This document shows, in pieces, positions 29,060-37,178 of a stretch of 60,976 nt of DNA. The translations under genes and the position numbers were made by a program. The stretch comes from an uncultured Clostridia bacterium (GTDB taxonomy: Bacteria; Bacillota; Clostridia; TANB77; CAG-508). Location of the stretch: positions 1 through 60,976 of the forward strand of contig CALXCF010000009.1 in the NCBI GenBank assembly GCA_944386755.1, read 5' to 3'. Every line of letters begins with the position of its first letter. The stretch's first letter is position 1. Below the pieces are notes generated by a model, which ran no database searches, was not told the DNA's origin, and saw only the letters and a program-made list of their open reading frames with translations.

Positions 29060-30394
29060 CTATTTTTCTTTCAAATACCTTTTTAATAGAAATGTTAAAA
29101 AGTATGGAAATGTATAAAATTTACCATTAAATCCTATATTTTTATAACATAATTTTATCCCATATCGTATATCCCTATATTTTTCACTATTTATTAAATT
29201 GTTTAAAGAAGCTGTTGCTCCATCTGTTGCTTTTACTTCAACTGGAATTAGTGAATTTGCATCTCGTACAAAGAAATCCATTTCAACTGTTCCTTTTTCA
29301 TTTTTATAAAAGTATAGTTTATATCCTTCTTTTACAAGCATATCTGCAATCATATTTTCATAAATTGCTCCTTTATATGTGTTGAAATTTTTATTATTTC
29401 TTAAATCTTCTTGAGCTTCTTCATCTAATGAACCAATTAAAAGTCCTGTATCTCTAAAATATATTCTATAATTGTCAGGGTTATAGTTTCCACCAAGTGG
29501 AAGTTCAGGTTGTTCTAAGCAATGGCATATATTGATAATTCCTGCATTGTCTAACCACTCTAATGTTCCAATATATTCACGGTTTCTTGCTCCTGATTCT
29601 ACTTTTGAAATTTGAAATTTTTTGTTTTCATTTCCTAAAAATACTGGTATTTTACGGTACACATTAAGAATCTTAGCTTGGTCTAATCCTTTTGCATATT
29701 TAGTTATATCTTCTTCATAATCTAACAATATCTGTTTTTGCATTTTCAAAGTTCCACTATAATTATTATTAGTTATAAATGTATTTACAATTGCAGGCAT
29801 GCCACCTATTATCATATACTCCTTAAAGTTATCAAACATTACCGAAAGTTCAGTATTTGAAAGTGGAACTGTATTTTTCATATGCTGATATAAATCTTCT
29901 ATTTGTTCTTCTTTGTAACCTTTAGCCCAAAGGAATTCTTCAAAGTCCATTGAATGCATTTCATAATCTTCTTTATTTCCTACACTATTTGATTCAATTT
30001 CATTATAATTAATTCCCATAAGTGAACCAGAACAAATAACATCATATCTTCCATCTTGATTAAACGCTTTTAATGATGTTGCACAATTAATGCAATCTTG
30101 TAATTCATCAAAAAATATCAATGTATTACCTGGTATAAATTCAAGGTTGGGATTCCTTAAAGAGATGTTTTTTATGATAGTATCAACTTCAAATCCATCA
30201 TCAAAAATATCTTTATATTGCTTTTGTAATACAAAATTTATTTCAATTATACTTTTATAATTGTTTTTAGCAAAATTTCTAATAGATTCTGTTTTTCCTA
30301 TTTGACGTGCGCCTTTTACTATTAATGGCTTCCTATCTGGATTGTTTTTCCATTCTATTAAATATTTATCAATTTTTCTCTTTAATAATTGCAT
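29060..30394 (-). CDS. AAA ATPase with DUF4143 domain
   Basis: 444 aa. The AAA_14 part has Walker A VKGARQIGKTESIRNF (about residues 27-42) and Walker B TLIFFDELQDC (about 108-118). The C-terminal DUF4143 part includes YFRDTGLLIGSL and a PD-(D/E)XK-like stretch (YENMIADMLVKEGYKLYFYKN, EMDFFV, PVEVKA). Members of this common family have unknown function and are frequent in clostridial and bacteroidal accessory regions. The ATG at 30394 is preferred over the GTG three codons upstream because AGAAGG lies eight bases before it and the GTG overlaps that site. Upstream are four spaced copies of TCACAAAATTC, probably operators. Confidence 0.88.
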   Translation of the reverse strand: MQLLKRKIDKYLIEWKNNPDRKPLIVKGARQIGKTESIRNFAKNNYKSIIEINFVLQKQYKDIFDDGFEVDTIIKNISLRNPNLEFIPGNTLIFFDELQDCINCATSLKAFNQDGRYDVICSGSLMGINYNEIESNSVGNKEDYEMHSMDFEEFLWAKGYKEEQIEDLYQHMKNTVPLSNTELSVMFDNFKEYMIIGGMPAIVNTFITNNNYSGTLKMQKQILLDYEEDITKYAKGLDQAKILNVYRKIPVFLGNENKKFQISKVESGARNREYIGTLEWLDNAGIINICHCLEQPELPLGGNYNPDNYRIYFRDTGLLIGSLDEEAQEDLRNNKNFNTYKGAIYENMIADMLVKEGYKLYFYKNEKGTVEMDFFVRDANSLIPVEVKATDGATASLNNLINSEKYRDIRYGIKLCYKNIGFNGKFYTFPYFLTFLLKRYLKEK

Positions 30395-30421
30395 ATTTAA
30401 CACCTTCTTTTATACATTATA

Positions 30422-30540
30422 TCACAAAATTCTATTTATATGCAATATATTTTTTCACAAAATTCCAGATGTTTTTTGTGTTTATTTTCACAAAATTCCA
30501 GATATTTAATTGTTAATTATCACAAAATTCCGGTTAGCCG
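30422..30540. promoter_or_regulatory. Four spaced copies of TCACAAAATTC upstream of the DUF4143 ATPase
   Basis: Identical 11-mers start at 30422, 30455, 30488 and 30530, so the spacing is 33, 33 and 42 bases, close to three and four helical turns. Three copies are followed by CC. The array covers the promoter region of the ATPase gene, which suggests cooperative binding of a regulator on one DNA face. Confidence 0.6.
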
Positions 30541-30554
30541 TTTGAATTTCCGTT

Positions 30555-30605
30555 AGATCCGTCCCTCAATCCCTAAAAGCAGGGATTTTTAGGACCGTCC
30601 CCTAA
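30555..30605. repeat. GTCC-type palindromic intergenic repeat
   Basis: GATCCGTCCC, then TCCCTAAAAGCAGGGATTTT and AGGACCGTCCCC form an imperfect hairpin with repeated CCGTCCC. Its style is like the GTCC/GGGGAC repeat in the rpoB-rpoC gap. Probably one copy of a dispersed element. Confidence 0.5.
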
Positions 30606-30608
30606 TCC

Positions 30609-31385
30609 CTAATCCCTATCTCCTCCGAGTTTTCTTTTTTGTACCATGTATGCTACTTTACTTACTAAGTTTGCTGGAAATATTTTTGCTCCAAGTTTTG
30701 CAAATTTCACATCTAATCCTGGAACTATATAGAATTTTCCTTGTTCTAATTTTTTTATTGCATATTTGGCAACTTTCATACTATCTGCTTGTCTTATTTT
30801 AAATTTCACATTTGCTACTTCATCAAAATTTGTTTTTACAGGTCCTGGACATAAAATACTTATTTGTACTTTTGATTTTTCTTTTTTTAGTTCTTCTCTT
30901 ATTCCTTCTGATAGTCTTACTACATATGCTTTTGTTGCATAATATGTTGCCATTAATGGTCCTGGCATGAATCCTGCAATTGATGCTACATTTAATATTT
31001 TTCCGCTATTTCTTTTTTTCATATCTGTTAAATATAGTTTGGTTAAAATGTGATATGCTACTATATTTGTATTTATCATTTTGATTTCTTTTTCTAAATT
31101 TGTTTTTGTGAAGTCCCCACAATCCCCAAATCCTGCATTATTGATTAAGATATCCACATTTTGTACTTTTTTGTGGATTTCTTTACAGTTTTCTTCTTTG
31201 CTTAAGTCTGCTACTATACTAATTACTTCTGCTCCTCTTTTTTCTAGTTCTTTTTTTGTTTCATTTAATCTATTTTCATCTCTTGCTACTATTATTATCT
31301 CATTTCCTTTTTTGGCTAATAGTTTTGCCATGTCTTTTCCTATTCCTGATGATGCGCCTGTTATTAATATTTTCAATTTTATCAC
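30609..31385 (-). CDS. Short-chain dehydrogenase/reductase
   Basis: 258 aa. Classical SDR with the nucleotide-binding TGASSGIG motif (residues 9-16), the NNAG motif (81-84), a catalytic Ser in VASIAGF, and Tyr-x-x-x-Lys in YYATKAY. The Ala-Arg-Asp (VARDENRL) after the second strand suggests NADP(H) preference. The C-terminal extension (PGLDVKFAKLGAKIFPANLVSKVAYMVQKRK) is like that of YqjQ/DltE-type SDRs and may touch the membrane. The substrate cannot be told. Single gene, probably cytosolic or membrane-associated. Confidence 0.9.
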   Translation of the reverse strand: MIKLKILITGASSGIGKDMAKLLAKKGNEIIIVARDENRLNETKKELEKRGAEVISIVADLSKEENCKEIHKKVQNVDILINNAGFGDCGDFTKTNLEKEIKMINTNIVAYHILTKLYLTDMKKRNSGKILNVASIAGFMPGPLMATYYATKAYVVRLSEGIREELKKEKSKVQISILCPGPVKTNFDEVANVKFKIRQADSMKVAKYAIKKLEQGKFYIVPGLDVKFAKLGAKIFPANLVSKVAYMVQKRKLGGDRD

Positions 31386-31530
31386 CTTTTCTTATTATTT
31401 TTATTTTGTTGTTATTTTATAACATTTTTATTGAATTATCAATTGTATTTATTTATGATTTTGAGGTATTTGCAAATATCTTATTTATATTTTTCTAATA
31501 TTTTATAATATTAACTGTGAGGTATAAAAC

Positions 31531-31737
31531 ATGGTTCATTTTAATATAGAAAAATTGTTAAAGGATAAGAAAAAATCTAAATATTGGCTTTGTCAAAGTA
31601 TGAATATTACTTCTAGAAATTTGAATCGAGTTATTAATGGTGAAACGTCTTCTATTTCTTTTAAGTATTTAGAAGATTTGTGTAAATATTTAGATTGTTC
31701 TTTAGATGAGTTAATTGATATTGATAAAGATGCTTGA
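31531..31737 (+). CDS. Small XRE-family helix-turn-helix regulator
   Basis: 68 aa, essentially only a Cro/C1-type domain (residues 5-60: KYWLCQSMNITSRNLNRVIN, then SFKYLEDLCKYLDCSLDELI). The ribosome binding site GAGGT lies seven bases before ATG. It stands alone on the plus strand, divergent from the SDR gene, with its own terminator. Target unknown; autoregulation or control of the SDR gene would fit the divergent layout. Confidence 0.85.
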   Translation: MVHFNIEKLLKDKKKSKYWLCQSMNITSRNLNRVINGETSSISFKYLEDLCKYLDCSLDELIDIDKDA

Positions 31738-31783
31738 TTGTGTCTCTATTATTAATACGCCAGTAATCCTATGTAAATATATC

Positions 31784-31830
31784 AAAACCTAAAATGTTAA
31801 ACAAAAAGTTTGATATTTTTAGGTTTTTTG
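31784..31830 (+). terminator. Terminator of the small XRE gene
   Basis: AAAACCTAAAA pairs with TTTTAGGTTTT (31784-31794, 31817-31827), followed by TTTG and TTTTATTTT on the plus strand. Confidence 0.75.
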
Positions 31831-31959
31831 TTTTATTTTCTCCAGAAATGTGAATAATAATTATAAGTTACAAATTATAATTTTAAGTAAAGTATTTACA
31901 AATAACTTATTTAAAAGTATAATGATTTTATAAAAATTACATATCGGAGGTTTCAAAAG

Positions 31960-32076
31960 ATGAAATATTTTAGAAGAAATAATAGTGGTATTACTTTAAT
32001 TGCTTTAGTTATAACTATTGTACTAAATAGCTCGTACCTCGCTATGGACCGAATGAATAAAATTGAAAAAATATAA
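31960..32076 (+). pseudogene. Remnant of a type IV prepilin-like gene
   Basis: 38 codons with GGAGG nine bases before ATG. The product starts RRNNSGITLIALVITIV, the cleavage and helix motif of type IV prepilins and pseudopilins in clostridia (basic residues, Gly, then a hydrophobic helix). After 22 residues the helix breaks off into NSSYLAMDRMNKIEKI and a stop, so the pilin body is missing. The junction sequence is richer in GC than its surroundings. Probably the 5' end left after a deletion or insertion. Confidence 0.65.
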
Positions 32077-32077
32077 A

Positions 32078-32134
32078 ACCTCATGTGCAATATTATTATG
32101 CAACTTAAAAGTTACAAATATATTAACATGAGGT
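32078..32134 (-). repeat. 57-bp hairpin repeat, copy 1
   Basis: Terminal arms ACCTCATGT/ACATGAGGT and further pairing inside (TGTAACTT with AAGTTGCA) make one long hairpin. It is identical to the copy at 33271 except for one base. It begins seven bases after the stop codon of the Rpn-type gene and is followed by TTTTATATTTTTT on the minus strand, so it can act as a terminator. Confidence 0.8.
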
Positions 32135-32141
32135 TATAGTA

Positions 32142-33032
32142 TTACAAATCTTCAATTTCTTTCTTAGATAAGTTTGTTAAATCAATTATATCTTCAATTT
32201 TATAGTTTCTTTCTTTCATTTTTTTAGCAATTTCTTTATTATTTTGTTCAATTCCATCGTTTTTTCCCTTCTTATAATTATATACCTTTACCTCTAATTC
32301 ATCTAAAATTGCTTTTTCTCTTAATTCAGCTAATCTTCTTATTCTTTCGTCTTCACTCATTGTATTTAATTTTTCTTTTGCCTTTTTCATACTTTCATTA
32401 TTTTTCATATAATTTGTCACCTCTTTACTTTCTGGATTATTTAAAAAACTTAACCATTCTAGTAGCTTTTTATCCTTTCCAGTAGCTTTATTTTTTCTCA
32501 TTTTGGGTAATTCAATTATATGTAATTCTAAGTCATCTGTCAATACTATTTTTCTATCTTTTTCTTCAATTATCTTCCACTGAGTATGAAATTCTAAATC
32601 TTTTATTTTATCTATTTCAAAATCAGCAATTAGTACACAAATTGTTCTTTTTAAGTTTGCATATGGAATACCTTTTTGTAATTCACTAGAATATTTCCTG
32701 GCCCAATAATACAATATTCTTTTTATATTATCTCTGTTATCTAATATTTGCATTTCAATATTGCAATATTCATTATCATTGATTTTAGCAAGGACATCCA
32801 CAATACCCATTTTATCATTAGGATTTCTTCTTCTCAGTACTATATTTTGATTTAAGTCAACACTATTAATTTGTTCATCAAGTATAGCACTTAATAAATC
32901 TTTTGTAATTTCTTCACTTCCAACTTCTCCAAAAAGAATTTGAAAAACAACATCAAGTTTTGGAGAAAGAATAGAATTTTTAGTTTTTTTATCCTTTGTA
33001 GATTTAATAATTTGATTTTCTTGCATAGGCAA
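32142..33032 (-). CDS. Rpn-family PD-(D/E)XK nuclease/putative transposase
   Basis: 296 aa. The N-terminal half shows the PD-(D/E)XK layout of this family: SPKLDVVFQILFG, MGIVDVLAKIND, YCNIEMQILDN and the conserved KRILYYWARKYSSEL. The C-terminal part is a charged helical region with repeated KAKEKLNTMSEDERIRRLAELRE, ending in a short helix-turn-helix-like tail (NYKIEDIIDLTNLSKKEI). Proteins of this family are called recombination-promoting nucleases or PDDEXK transposases; their mobility is inferred, not shown. The gene is full length, lies between the two 57-bp hairpin repeats, and ends next to one of them. Confidence 0.88.
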   Translation of the reverse strand: MPMQENQIIKSTKDKKTKNSILSPKLDVVFQILFGEVGSEEITKDLLSAILDEQINSVDLNQNIVLRRRNPNDKMGIVDVLAKINDNEYCNIEMQILDNRDNIKRILYYWARKYSSELQKGIPYANLKRTICVLIADFEIDKIKDLEFHTQWKIIEEKDRKIVLTDDLELHIIELPKMRKNKATGKDKKLLEWLSFLNNPESKEVTNYMKNNESMKKAKEKLNTMSEDERIRRLAELREKAILDELEVKVYNYKKGKNDGIEQNNKEIAKKMKERNYKIEDIIDLTNLSKKEIEDL

Positions 33033-33270
33033 GCCTCCTTTGAAAAAACTTTACAGTTAAACTTGGATATATTGAATTAAAAATCAAGAAATAAAGATAA
33101 GATAATAAAATGATTAAAAATAAACAATATATGTAATAGATTAAACTGTTACCATATTTTACCATATGTTTTTTTAGAAAACAATATAAAAATTTAAATT
33201 CACATAAAATTTACATTACAAAGCATAGAATTTAATACAAATTAAATGAATGAATTTGAAAATAAATAAA

Positions 33271-33327
33271 ACCTCATGTGTAATATTATTATGCAACTTA
33301 AAAGTTACAAATATATTAACATGAGGT
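33271..33327 (-). repeat. 57-bp hairpin repeat, copy 2
   Basis: Same sequence as the copy at 32078 apart from one base (GTGTAAT against GTGCAAT). It begins five bases after the stop codon of the membrane-protein gene. Between this repeat and the Rpn-type gene (33033-33270) I see only AT-rich sequence. Confidence 0.8.
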
Positions 33328-33332
33328 ATTAT

Positions 33333-33959
33333 TTATTTCTCTTTTTTATTAAATTTATTCAAAACAATTCCTACAACATGTACAATTTGTGTAGAATGGT
33401 TATTAGCCACACCTTTTCCTAAAGCCTTACCTCCTACTGTTAAAGCTGCAACTAATGCACTTAATATAAATTGCAAATTAAAGTTCAATCCAAATTGCTC
33501 TGTAATCTTCATAGATATTAATGCACTTATTGCACCACTTAAAACTCCGCATATGTCTCCAACTACGTCTGCACATATATTTGCAACTTTAGGTGCATTT
33601 CTTATTAATTTTATTGAACTTTTTGAGCCTTTTACTTTTTTAGTTGCTTTTGCATGAAATTCATTTTCATCTGCAACTGTTACTGCAACACCTACAATAT
33701 CAAATCCAATACCAACTAATATTACAAGTATCAAAATTAAAATTGCTGGTATTAAACTTAAATTTGTTATCCCATTTGAAGATATAAATGAGAAAAACAT
33801 TGATAAAATAAATGTTGTAAAAAATATTTTTATAAACCACACTATATCTGTGTGGTCTTTCTTGTTTTTGTTGTTTTCTTTTTTATCTGTTTTTATTTTT
33901 TCAGTTTTTTCTATCTTACTCAGGTCTGTTTTGTCCATTAATTTAAAAAATTCCTCCAT
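33333..33959 (-). CDS. Membrane protein of unknown function
   Basis: 208 aa. The first 40 residues are Lys/Glu/Asp-rich and cytosolic. Four hydrophobic segments follow (about 42-62, 69-92, 135-150, 160-178), with a basic loop at 104-120 (KATKKVKGSKSSIKLIRN) between the second and third. The glycine-rich segments (GDICGVLSGAISALIS, AALTVGGKALGKGVAN) fit a family of clostridial inner-membrane proteins, but I know no function. Single gene ending at the 57-bp repeat; the upstream side is the end of a non-coding RNA. Confidence 0.75.
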   Translation of the reverse strand: MEEFFKLMDKTDLSKIEKTEKIKTDKKENNKNKKDHTDIVWFIKIFFTTFILSMFFSFISSNGITNLSLIPAILILILVILVGIGFDIVGVAVTVADENEFHAKATKKVKGSKSSIKLIRNAPKVANICADVVGDICGVLSGAISALISMKITEQFGLNFNLQFILSALVAALTVGGKALGKGVANNHSTQIVHVVGIVLNKFNKKEK

Positions 33960-33999
33960 TTTTATCTATATTATTTTAATTATATACGACACTAGATGG

Positions 34000-34590
34000 T
34001 AAAAGCCTAAGTAAATTTTACAGTTTAGGTCTGGTCGAATTTCTCTATTTTCCGCTTGGTATTACTACCTTAGCCGTTTCCGTTTAAGGAAAATATCTAC
34101 AAGCGTAGATACCAGATTGCCACTTAAATCTGTACCTTAATCCCCAGACTTTCATGCCTCTTCCGAAGCAAACATTCTAGAAGTTTTCCTTTACATACAT
34201 TTGTAGTTTTACTAGTCTTTTTTGCAAATGAAATTTCATAATCTAAAATGAAATTAATTTGGCCAAAATAATCTCATTTCGTTAAAATTAATCCCAATAC
34301 ATTCACTCGAGACAGGCTACTCTATGTATTTTGTGTCTTGGCACTCAACATAGGTTTAACTTAATTTTTTATTCTAGAAAATGGTTTCTTTCTAAAATTT
34401 AAATCATTAAGCCTCCGCGAAAATAGGGAGTCACATGTATGCCATTACATATTACCCTAGATTCTTTACTCCCTGCAAGCACACAAAACTGGCATTTTGC
34501 GCACAAACAAGAAACTTCAACGATGTGCCCTTTAGTGGATTTTTAGCCCCACCCTCATAAAACTTGTATGACTAGAATAATGCACCATCG
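34000..34590 (-). ncRNA. Large structured non-coding RNA (~590 nt)
   Basis: No ORF is present, the sequence is less AT-rich than other gaps, and many stems can be drawn on the minus strand. They include GGGAGT/ACTCCC (about 34430-34480), GCGCAAAA/TTTTGTGC, TTTTAGAAA/TTTCTAGAA, AATTTCA/TGAAATT, and a 3' domain closed by GTCTGG/CCAGAC that holds CAGATT/AATCTG, ATCTAC/GTAGAT, ATTTTCC/GGAAAAT and GGTA/TACC. A promoter precedes it on the minus strand. The size and ornate fold recall large Firmicutes RNAs such as ROOL or OLE, but I cannot match a consensus. It does not look like RNase P RNA, tmRNA, 6S or SRP RNA. The ends are approximate. Confidence 0.65.
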
Positions 34591-34596
34591 ATATAT

Positions 34597-34625
34597 ATTA
34601 TACATTGTTTGGAGAATTATTCCAA
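34597..34625 (-). promoter_or_regulatory. Promoter of the large non-coding RNA
   Basis: Minus strand TTGGAA (34620-34625), 17-base spacer, perfect TATAAT (34597-34602), predicting a transcript start near 34590. Confidence 0.65.
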
Positions 34626-34729
34626 ATTTCGTCTTGGTTTATTTTAGTTTAATGTTTTTTATCTTGTTTTTAGTATTTTTCTAAATCTCGTTATTTCTCA
34701 TTCTTTCATGTGTATTTCTCGTTTTTTCT

Positions 34730-35314
34730 TTATTTTTTATTGTTTTTTATTTCCTCTAAAATTTCATTTAAACATTTATCTAATTCTATATTTTCAAATC
34801 TTTTTACAATTCCTGCTTTTTTTAGATTATCTTCTGAAAAATCTTTACTATCAGCTAGAAACCTTCTACATAACTCCGCATATTTAGGCTCTTTTTGTTC
34901 TTTTTCTCTTTTTAAAGCTCTTTCTAATCTAAGTCCATCTTCTACTTCAATATATATTGGAAGTAATTCTTTTTCAAAATGTTTTTTCATCTTTTCATAA
35001 GATTCTAGTGTCCCTAGCATCATCATATCTTTATTAGTTTTAAATTGTTCATCTGCAATTGTTGCATAAGTCCATGGTCCATGAACAGTTTGGTATGTTC
35101 TGTATTCTATAAGTTTGTTATTCTCTTTTCCATCAATATATCTTTGCATCTTTTCATCTGATATGTAATGGTAAGTTACCCCTTCCTTTTCTCCTTCTCT
35201 TATTGGTCTTGTGGTGTACATTACATATGTATTAACATCTAACTTTTCTTTTAATTTTTTAAATATGGTATCTTTGCCAGATGAACTTTTTCCCATTATA
35301 TATATGATTTTCAT
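34730..35314 (-). CDS. Guanylate kinase-like protein
   Basis: 194 aa. Walker A is GKSSSGKDT (residues 8-16); YTTRPIREGEKEGVTYHYIS (33-52) corresponds to the GMP-binding block of guanylate kinases ('TTRxPRxGExxGxxYxF'). The acidic lid and the arginine-rich segment (RLERALKREKEQ, CRRFLADSKDF) are present. It probably phosphorylates GMP or a related nucleotide. The sequence is divergent from housekeeping Gmk, so it may be a second, specialised kinase. It is preceded by a 42-codon ORF whose stop lies seven bases upstream, and by a structured leader with a terminator hairpin. Confidence 0.8.
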   Translation of the reverse strand: MKIIYIMGKSSSGKDTIFKKLKEKLDVNTYVMYTTRPIREGEKEGVTYHYISDEKMQRYIDGKENNKLIEYRTYQTVHGPWTYATIADEQFKTNKDMMMLGTLESYEKMKKHFEKELLPIYIEVEDGLRLERALKREKEQKEPKYAELCRRFLADSKDFSEDNLKKAGIVKRFENIELDKCLNEILEEIKNNKK

Positions 35315-35321
35315 ATTACAT

Positions 35322-35450
35322 CTAATCCTTTTTATCTAATTTTTCATTTTTTTCTTCTTTTTCTTTTTTGTTCTTTTCTAACATTTTGTTAATTGAATTT
35401 AAAATATCATCTGAATTTTCATCAAAATCATCTTTTACTAAATTAAACAT
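35322..35450 (-). CDS. 42-residue charged small protein upstream of the kinase
   Basis: MFNLVKDDFDENSDDILNSI is followed by a Lys/Glu-rich helix (KMLEKNKKEKEEKNEKLDKKD). AGGTGA stands ten bases before ATG and the stop is seven bases before the kinase ATG, so the two genes are translationally close. The product could be a small partner protein, or the ORF may serve as a leader peptide for the kinase gene. Confidence 0.55.
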   Translation of the reverse strand: MFNLVKDDFDENSDDILNSINKMLEKNKKEKEEKNEKLDKKD

Positions 35451-35475
35451 TTTTTCACATTCACCTCATTTCTAC

Positions 35476-35602
35476 CAAAAAATCCACCTCCGAAAAGGTA
35501 GATTTTTATTAACATTTGTCCACCTATGCATTTGTACCCCGCAAATAGGGTTGCGGCTAACATTTGATTTGGACAAGATACAATTTTTGTATCTCTATTA
35601 TT
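35476..35602 (-). promoter_or_regulatory. Structured leader with intrinsic terminator before the kinase operon
   Basis: From the promoter downstream the leader holds a GATACAA/TTGTATC hairpin (35577-35593), a TTGTCCA/TGGACAA stem (35516-35522, 35570-35576) enclosing CCGCAA/TTGCGG, and a terminator (AAATCCACC/GGTAGATTT, 35480-35505) with T-run. A terminator between promoter and first gene is the usual form of an attenuator or riboswitch. I cannot match a known riboswitch. The middle stem may instead be a copy of a dispersed GTCC-type repeat. Confidence 0.55.
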
Positions 35603-35608
35603 ATATTC

Positions 35609-35636
35609 ATTATAACCTTTTTTATTAAAAAGTCAA
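35609..35636 (-). promoter_or_regulatory. Promoter of the kinase operon
   Basis: Minus strand TTGACT (35631-35636), 16-base spacer, TATAAT (35609-35614). Confidence 0.7.
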
Positions 35637-35674
35637 TCCTTTTTTGTAATTATTAATTTATTTGTATATTTTTA

Positions 35675-37115
35675 TAGAATAGCTGCGAACACGTGCAACT
35701 TTAGTCATGAGATAAATCGGATATATCACATATTCTAATAGTTAAAATAAAAAAATTAATAAAATGACTGTACTTTTTCGTACACATATGTTAAAATATA
35801 CTAGATTTGAATTATTCACCTCATACTATATACCAAATATGATAAAGGTGTTGAGAAAGATATATTAGAAAATATATTCAAAATTAGAAAGAAAAGTAGG
35901 TGAAGATAATAGAGAAGGCATATAAGTATCGAATATATCCAAATAAAAAGCAAAAAACACAAATGGCAAAAACATTTGGTTGTGTTCGTTTTGTCTATAA
36001 CCATTATCTAAATATACGAATTAAAGCATATGAAAAGGATAAAAAAACACTAAATTATTATGATTGTGCTAAAGATCTAAAGAAATTAAAAAAAGATTAT
36101 GTATGGCTAAAAGAAGTGGATTCAATAGCATTACAATCATCAATAAAAGATTTAGAAGAAGCATATAAAAAGTTTTTTAAAGAAAATGCAGGATATCCAA
36201 AATTCAAGAATAAGAAAACACATAAACATACATATAAAAGTAAAAATGTAAATGAAAATATAGAATATTTGGGGAAACATATAAAAATACCAAAATTAGG
36301 ATTAGTAAAAACAAAAAATAAGTTAAGACCACAAGGAAGAATACTTTCAGCAACAGTAATACAAGAGCCAAATGGAAAATATTATGTAAGCATTTGTTGT
36401 ACAGACGTGGAGATTAAAGTTTTGCCTGCTACAAATAAGAAAATAGGAATAGATTTAGGAATAAAAGATTTTGTTATAACAAGTGATGGAATAAAAATAT
36501 CAAATCAGAAGTATTTAGAAAAATCAATGAAAAAACTTGCTAAGTTACAAAGAGAATTATCACGAAAATCAAGAGGTAGTTCTAATTCTGATAAAGCAAG
36601 AATAAAGGTAGCAAGACTGCAAGCGTATATAGCAAATCAAAGAAAAGACTATATACATAAAATAACTACAAAAATAGTAAGAGAAAATGATGTAATATGT
36701 ATAGAAGATTTGCAAGTAAAAAATATGATAAAAAATCATAAACTAGCAAGAAATATATTAGATGTAAGCTGGTCAGAATTTATAAGACAATTAGAATATA
36801 AATCAAAATGGTATGGAAGAGAAACCATTAAAGTAGATAAATGGTATGCAAGTAGTCAAACATGTAGTTATTGTGGAAAACAAAATCCAATAACAAAGGA
36901 TTTGTCTGTAAGAGAATGGACATGTCCAAATTGTAGTAGTAAATTAGATAGAGATATAAATGCAGCAAAGAACATATTACAAGAGGGCTTAAGGCTAATA
37001 TCAGTAAGATAGAAAAAATCAAAAAACCGTAGGGACTACGGGGATAGCTTGGTAAAAAAGGTCTCTCTAGAAACCTGTTCCCAAGAATCTTGTCACTTTG
37101 GTGATGAGAGGTTCA
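35675..37115 (+). mobile_element. Stand-alone IS200/IS605-type element (TnpB only)
   Basis: The left end is placed near 35675, where GAATAGCTGCGAACACGTGC begins after an AT-rich TTTTTAT. The right end is placed near GAGGTTCAA (37115), after the conserved structured tail. There is no Y1 transposase gene tnpA, so the element can move only with help from another copy. Codon use in tnpB (AAA, ATA, AGA) differs from the neighbouring genes, as expected of a mobile gene. Both ends are estimates. Confidence 0.7.
35900..37012 (+). CDS. tnpB: TnpB RNA-guided endonuclease of an IS605-type element
   Basis: 370 aa, typical TnpB length. N-terminal [13 protein letters not shown] and the VYNHYL block mark the helical domain. 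RuvC-like residues are present: Asp in GIDLGIKDF, Glu in [10 protein letters not shown] and Asp in [11 protein letters not shown]. The four-cysteine zinc finger (CSYCGK ... CPNC) stands before the last motif, so the nuclease looks intact. The start is GTG. Family members cut DNA at a site next to a transposon-associated motif, guided by a right-end RNA, and help keep the element in place. The RNA would come from the 3' end of this gene and the bases beyond it. Confidence 0.93.
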   Translation: MKIIEKAYKYRIYPNKKQKTQMAKTFGCVRFVYNHYLNIRIKAYEKDKKTLNYYDCAKDLKKLKKDYVWLKEVDSIALQSSIKDLEEAYKKFFKENAGYPKFKNKKTHKHTYKSKNVNENIEYLGKHIKIPKLGLVKTKNKLRPQGRILSATVIQEPNGKYYVSICCTDVEIKVLPATNKKIGIDLGIKDFVITSDGIKISNQKYLEKSMKKLAKLQRELSRKSRGSSNSDKARIKVARLQAYIANQRKDYIHKITTKIVRENDVICIEDLQVKNMIKNHKLARNILDVSWSEFIRQLEYKSKWYGRETIKVDKWYASSQTCSYCGKQNPITKDLSVREWTCPNCSSKLDRDINAAKNILQEGLRLISVR

Positions 37116-37135
37116 ATGTAAACTTATATATGAAT
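36990..37135 (+). ncRNA. Probable omega-RNA (TnpB guide RNA)
   Basis: The end of tnpB and the next ~100 bases contain CCGTAGGGACTACGGGGATAGC, paired segments around CTCTAGAAACCTG, and a final hairpin with GTCACTTTGGTGAT before GAGGTTCAA. This is the position and general look of right-end guide RNAs. The guide would be the flanking ~16-20 bases starting TGTAAACTTATATATG. Ends are inferred. Confidence 0.55.
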
Positions 37136-37178
37136 TAGTCTAATAATGTAATTTAAAAATTGAGAGGAATGATAATAG

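Noticed and set aside
34000..34590. RNase P RNA, tmRNA or 6S RNA
   Set aside because: The diagnostic sequences (such as GAGGAAAGTCC for RNase P, or the tRNA-like ends of tmRNA) are absent and the length is too great.
35511..35580. A purine riboswitch before the guanylate-kinase-like gene
   Set aside because: The conserved junction and loop bases of the purine aptamer are not seen; the stem may be a dispersed repeat.
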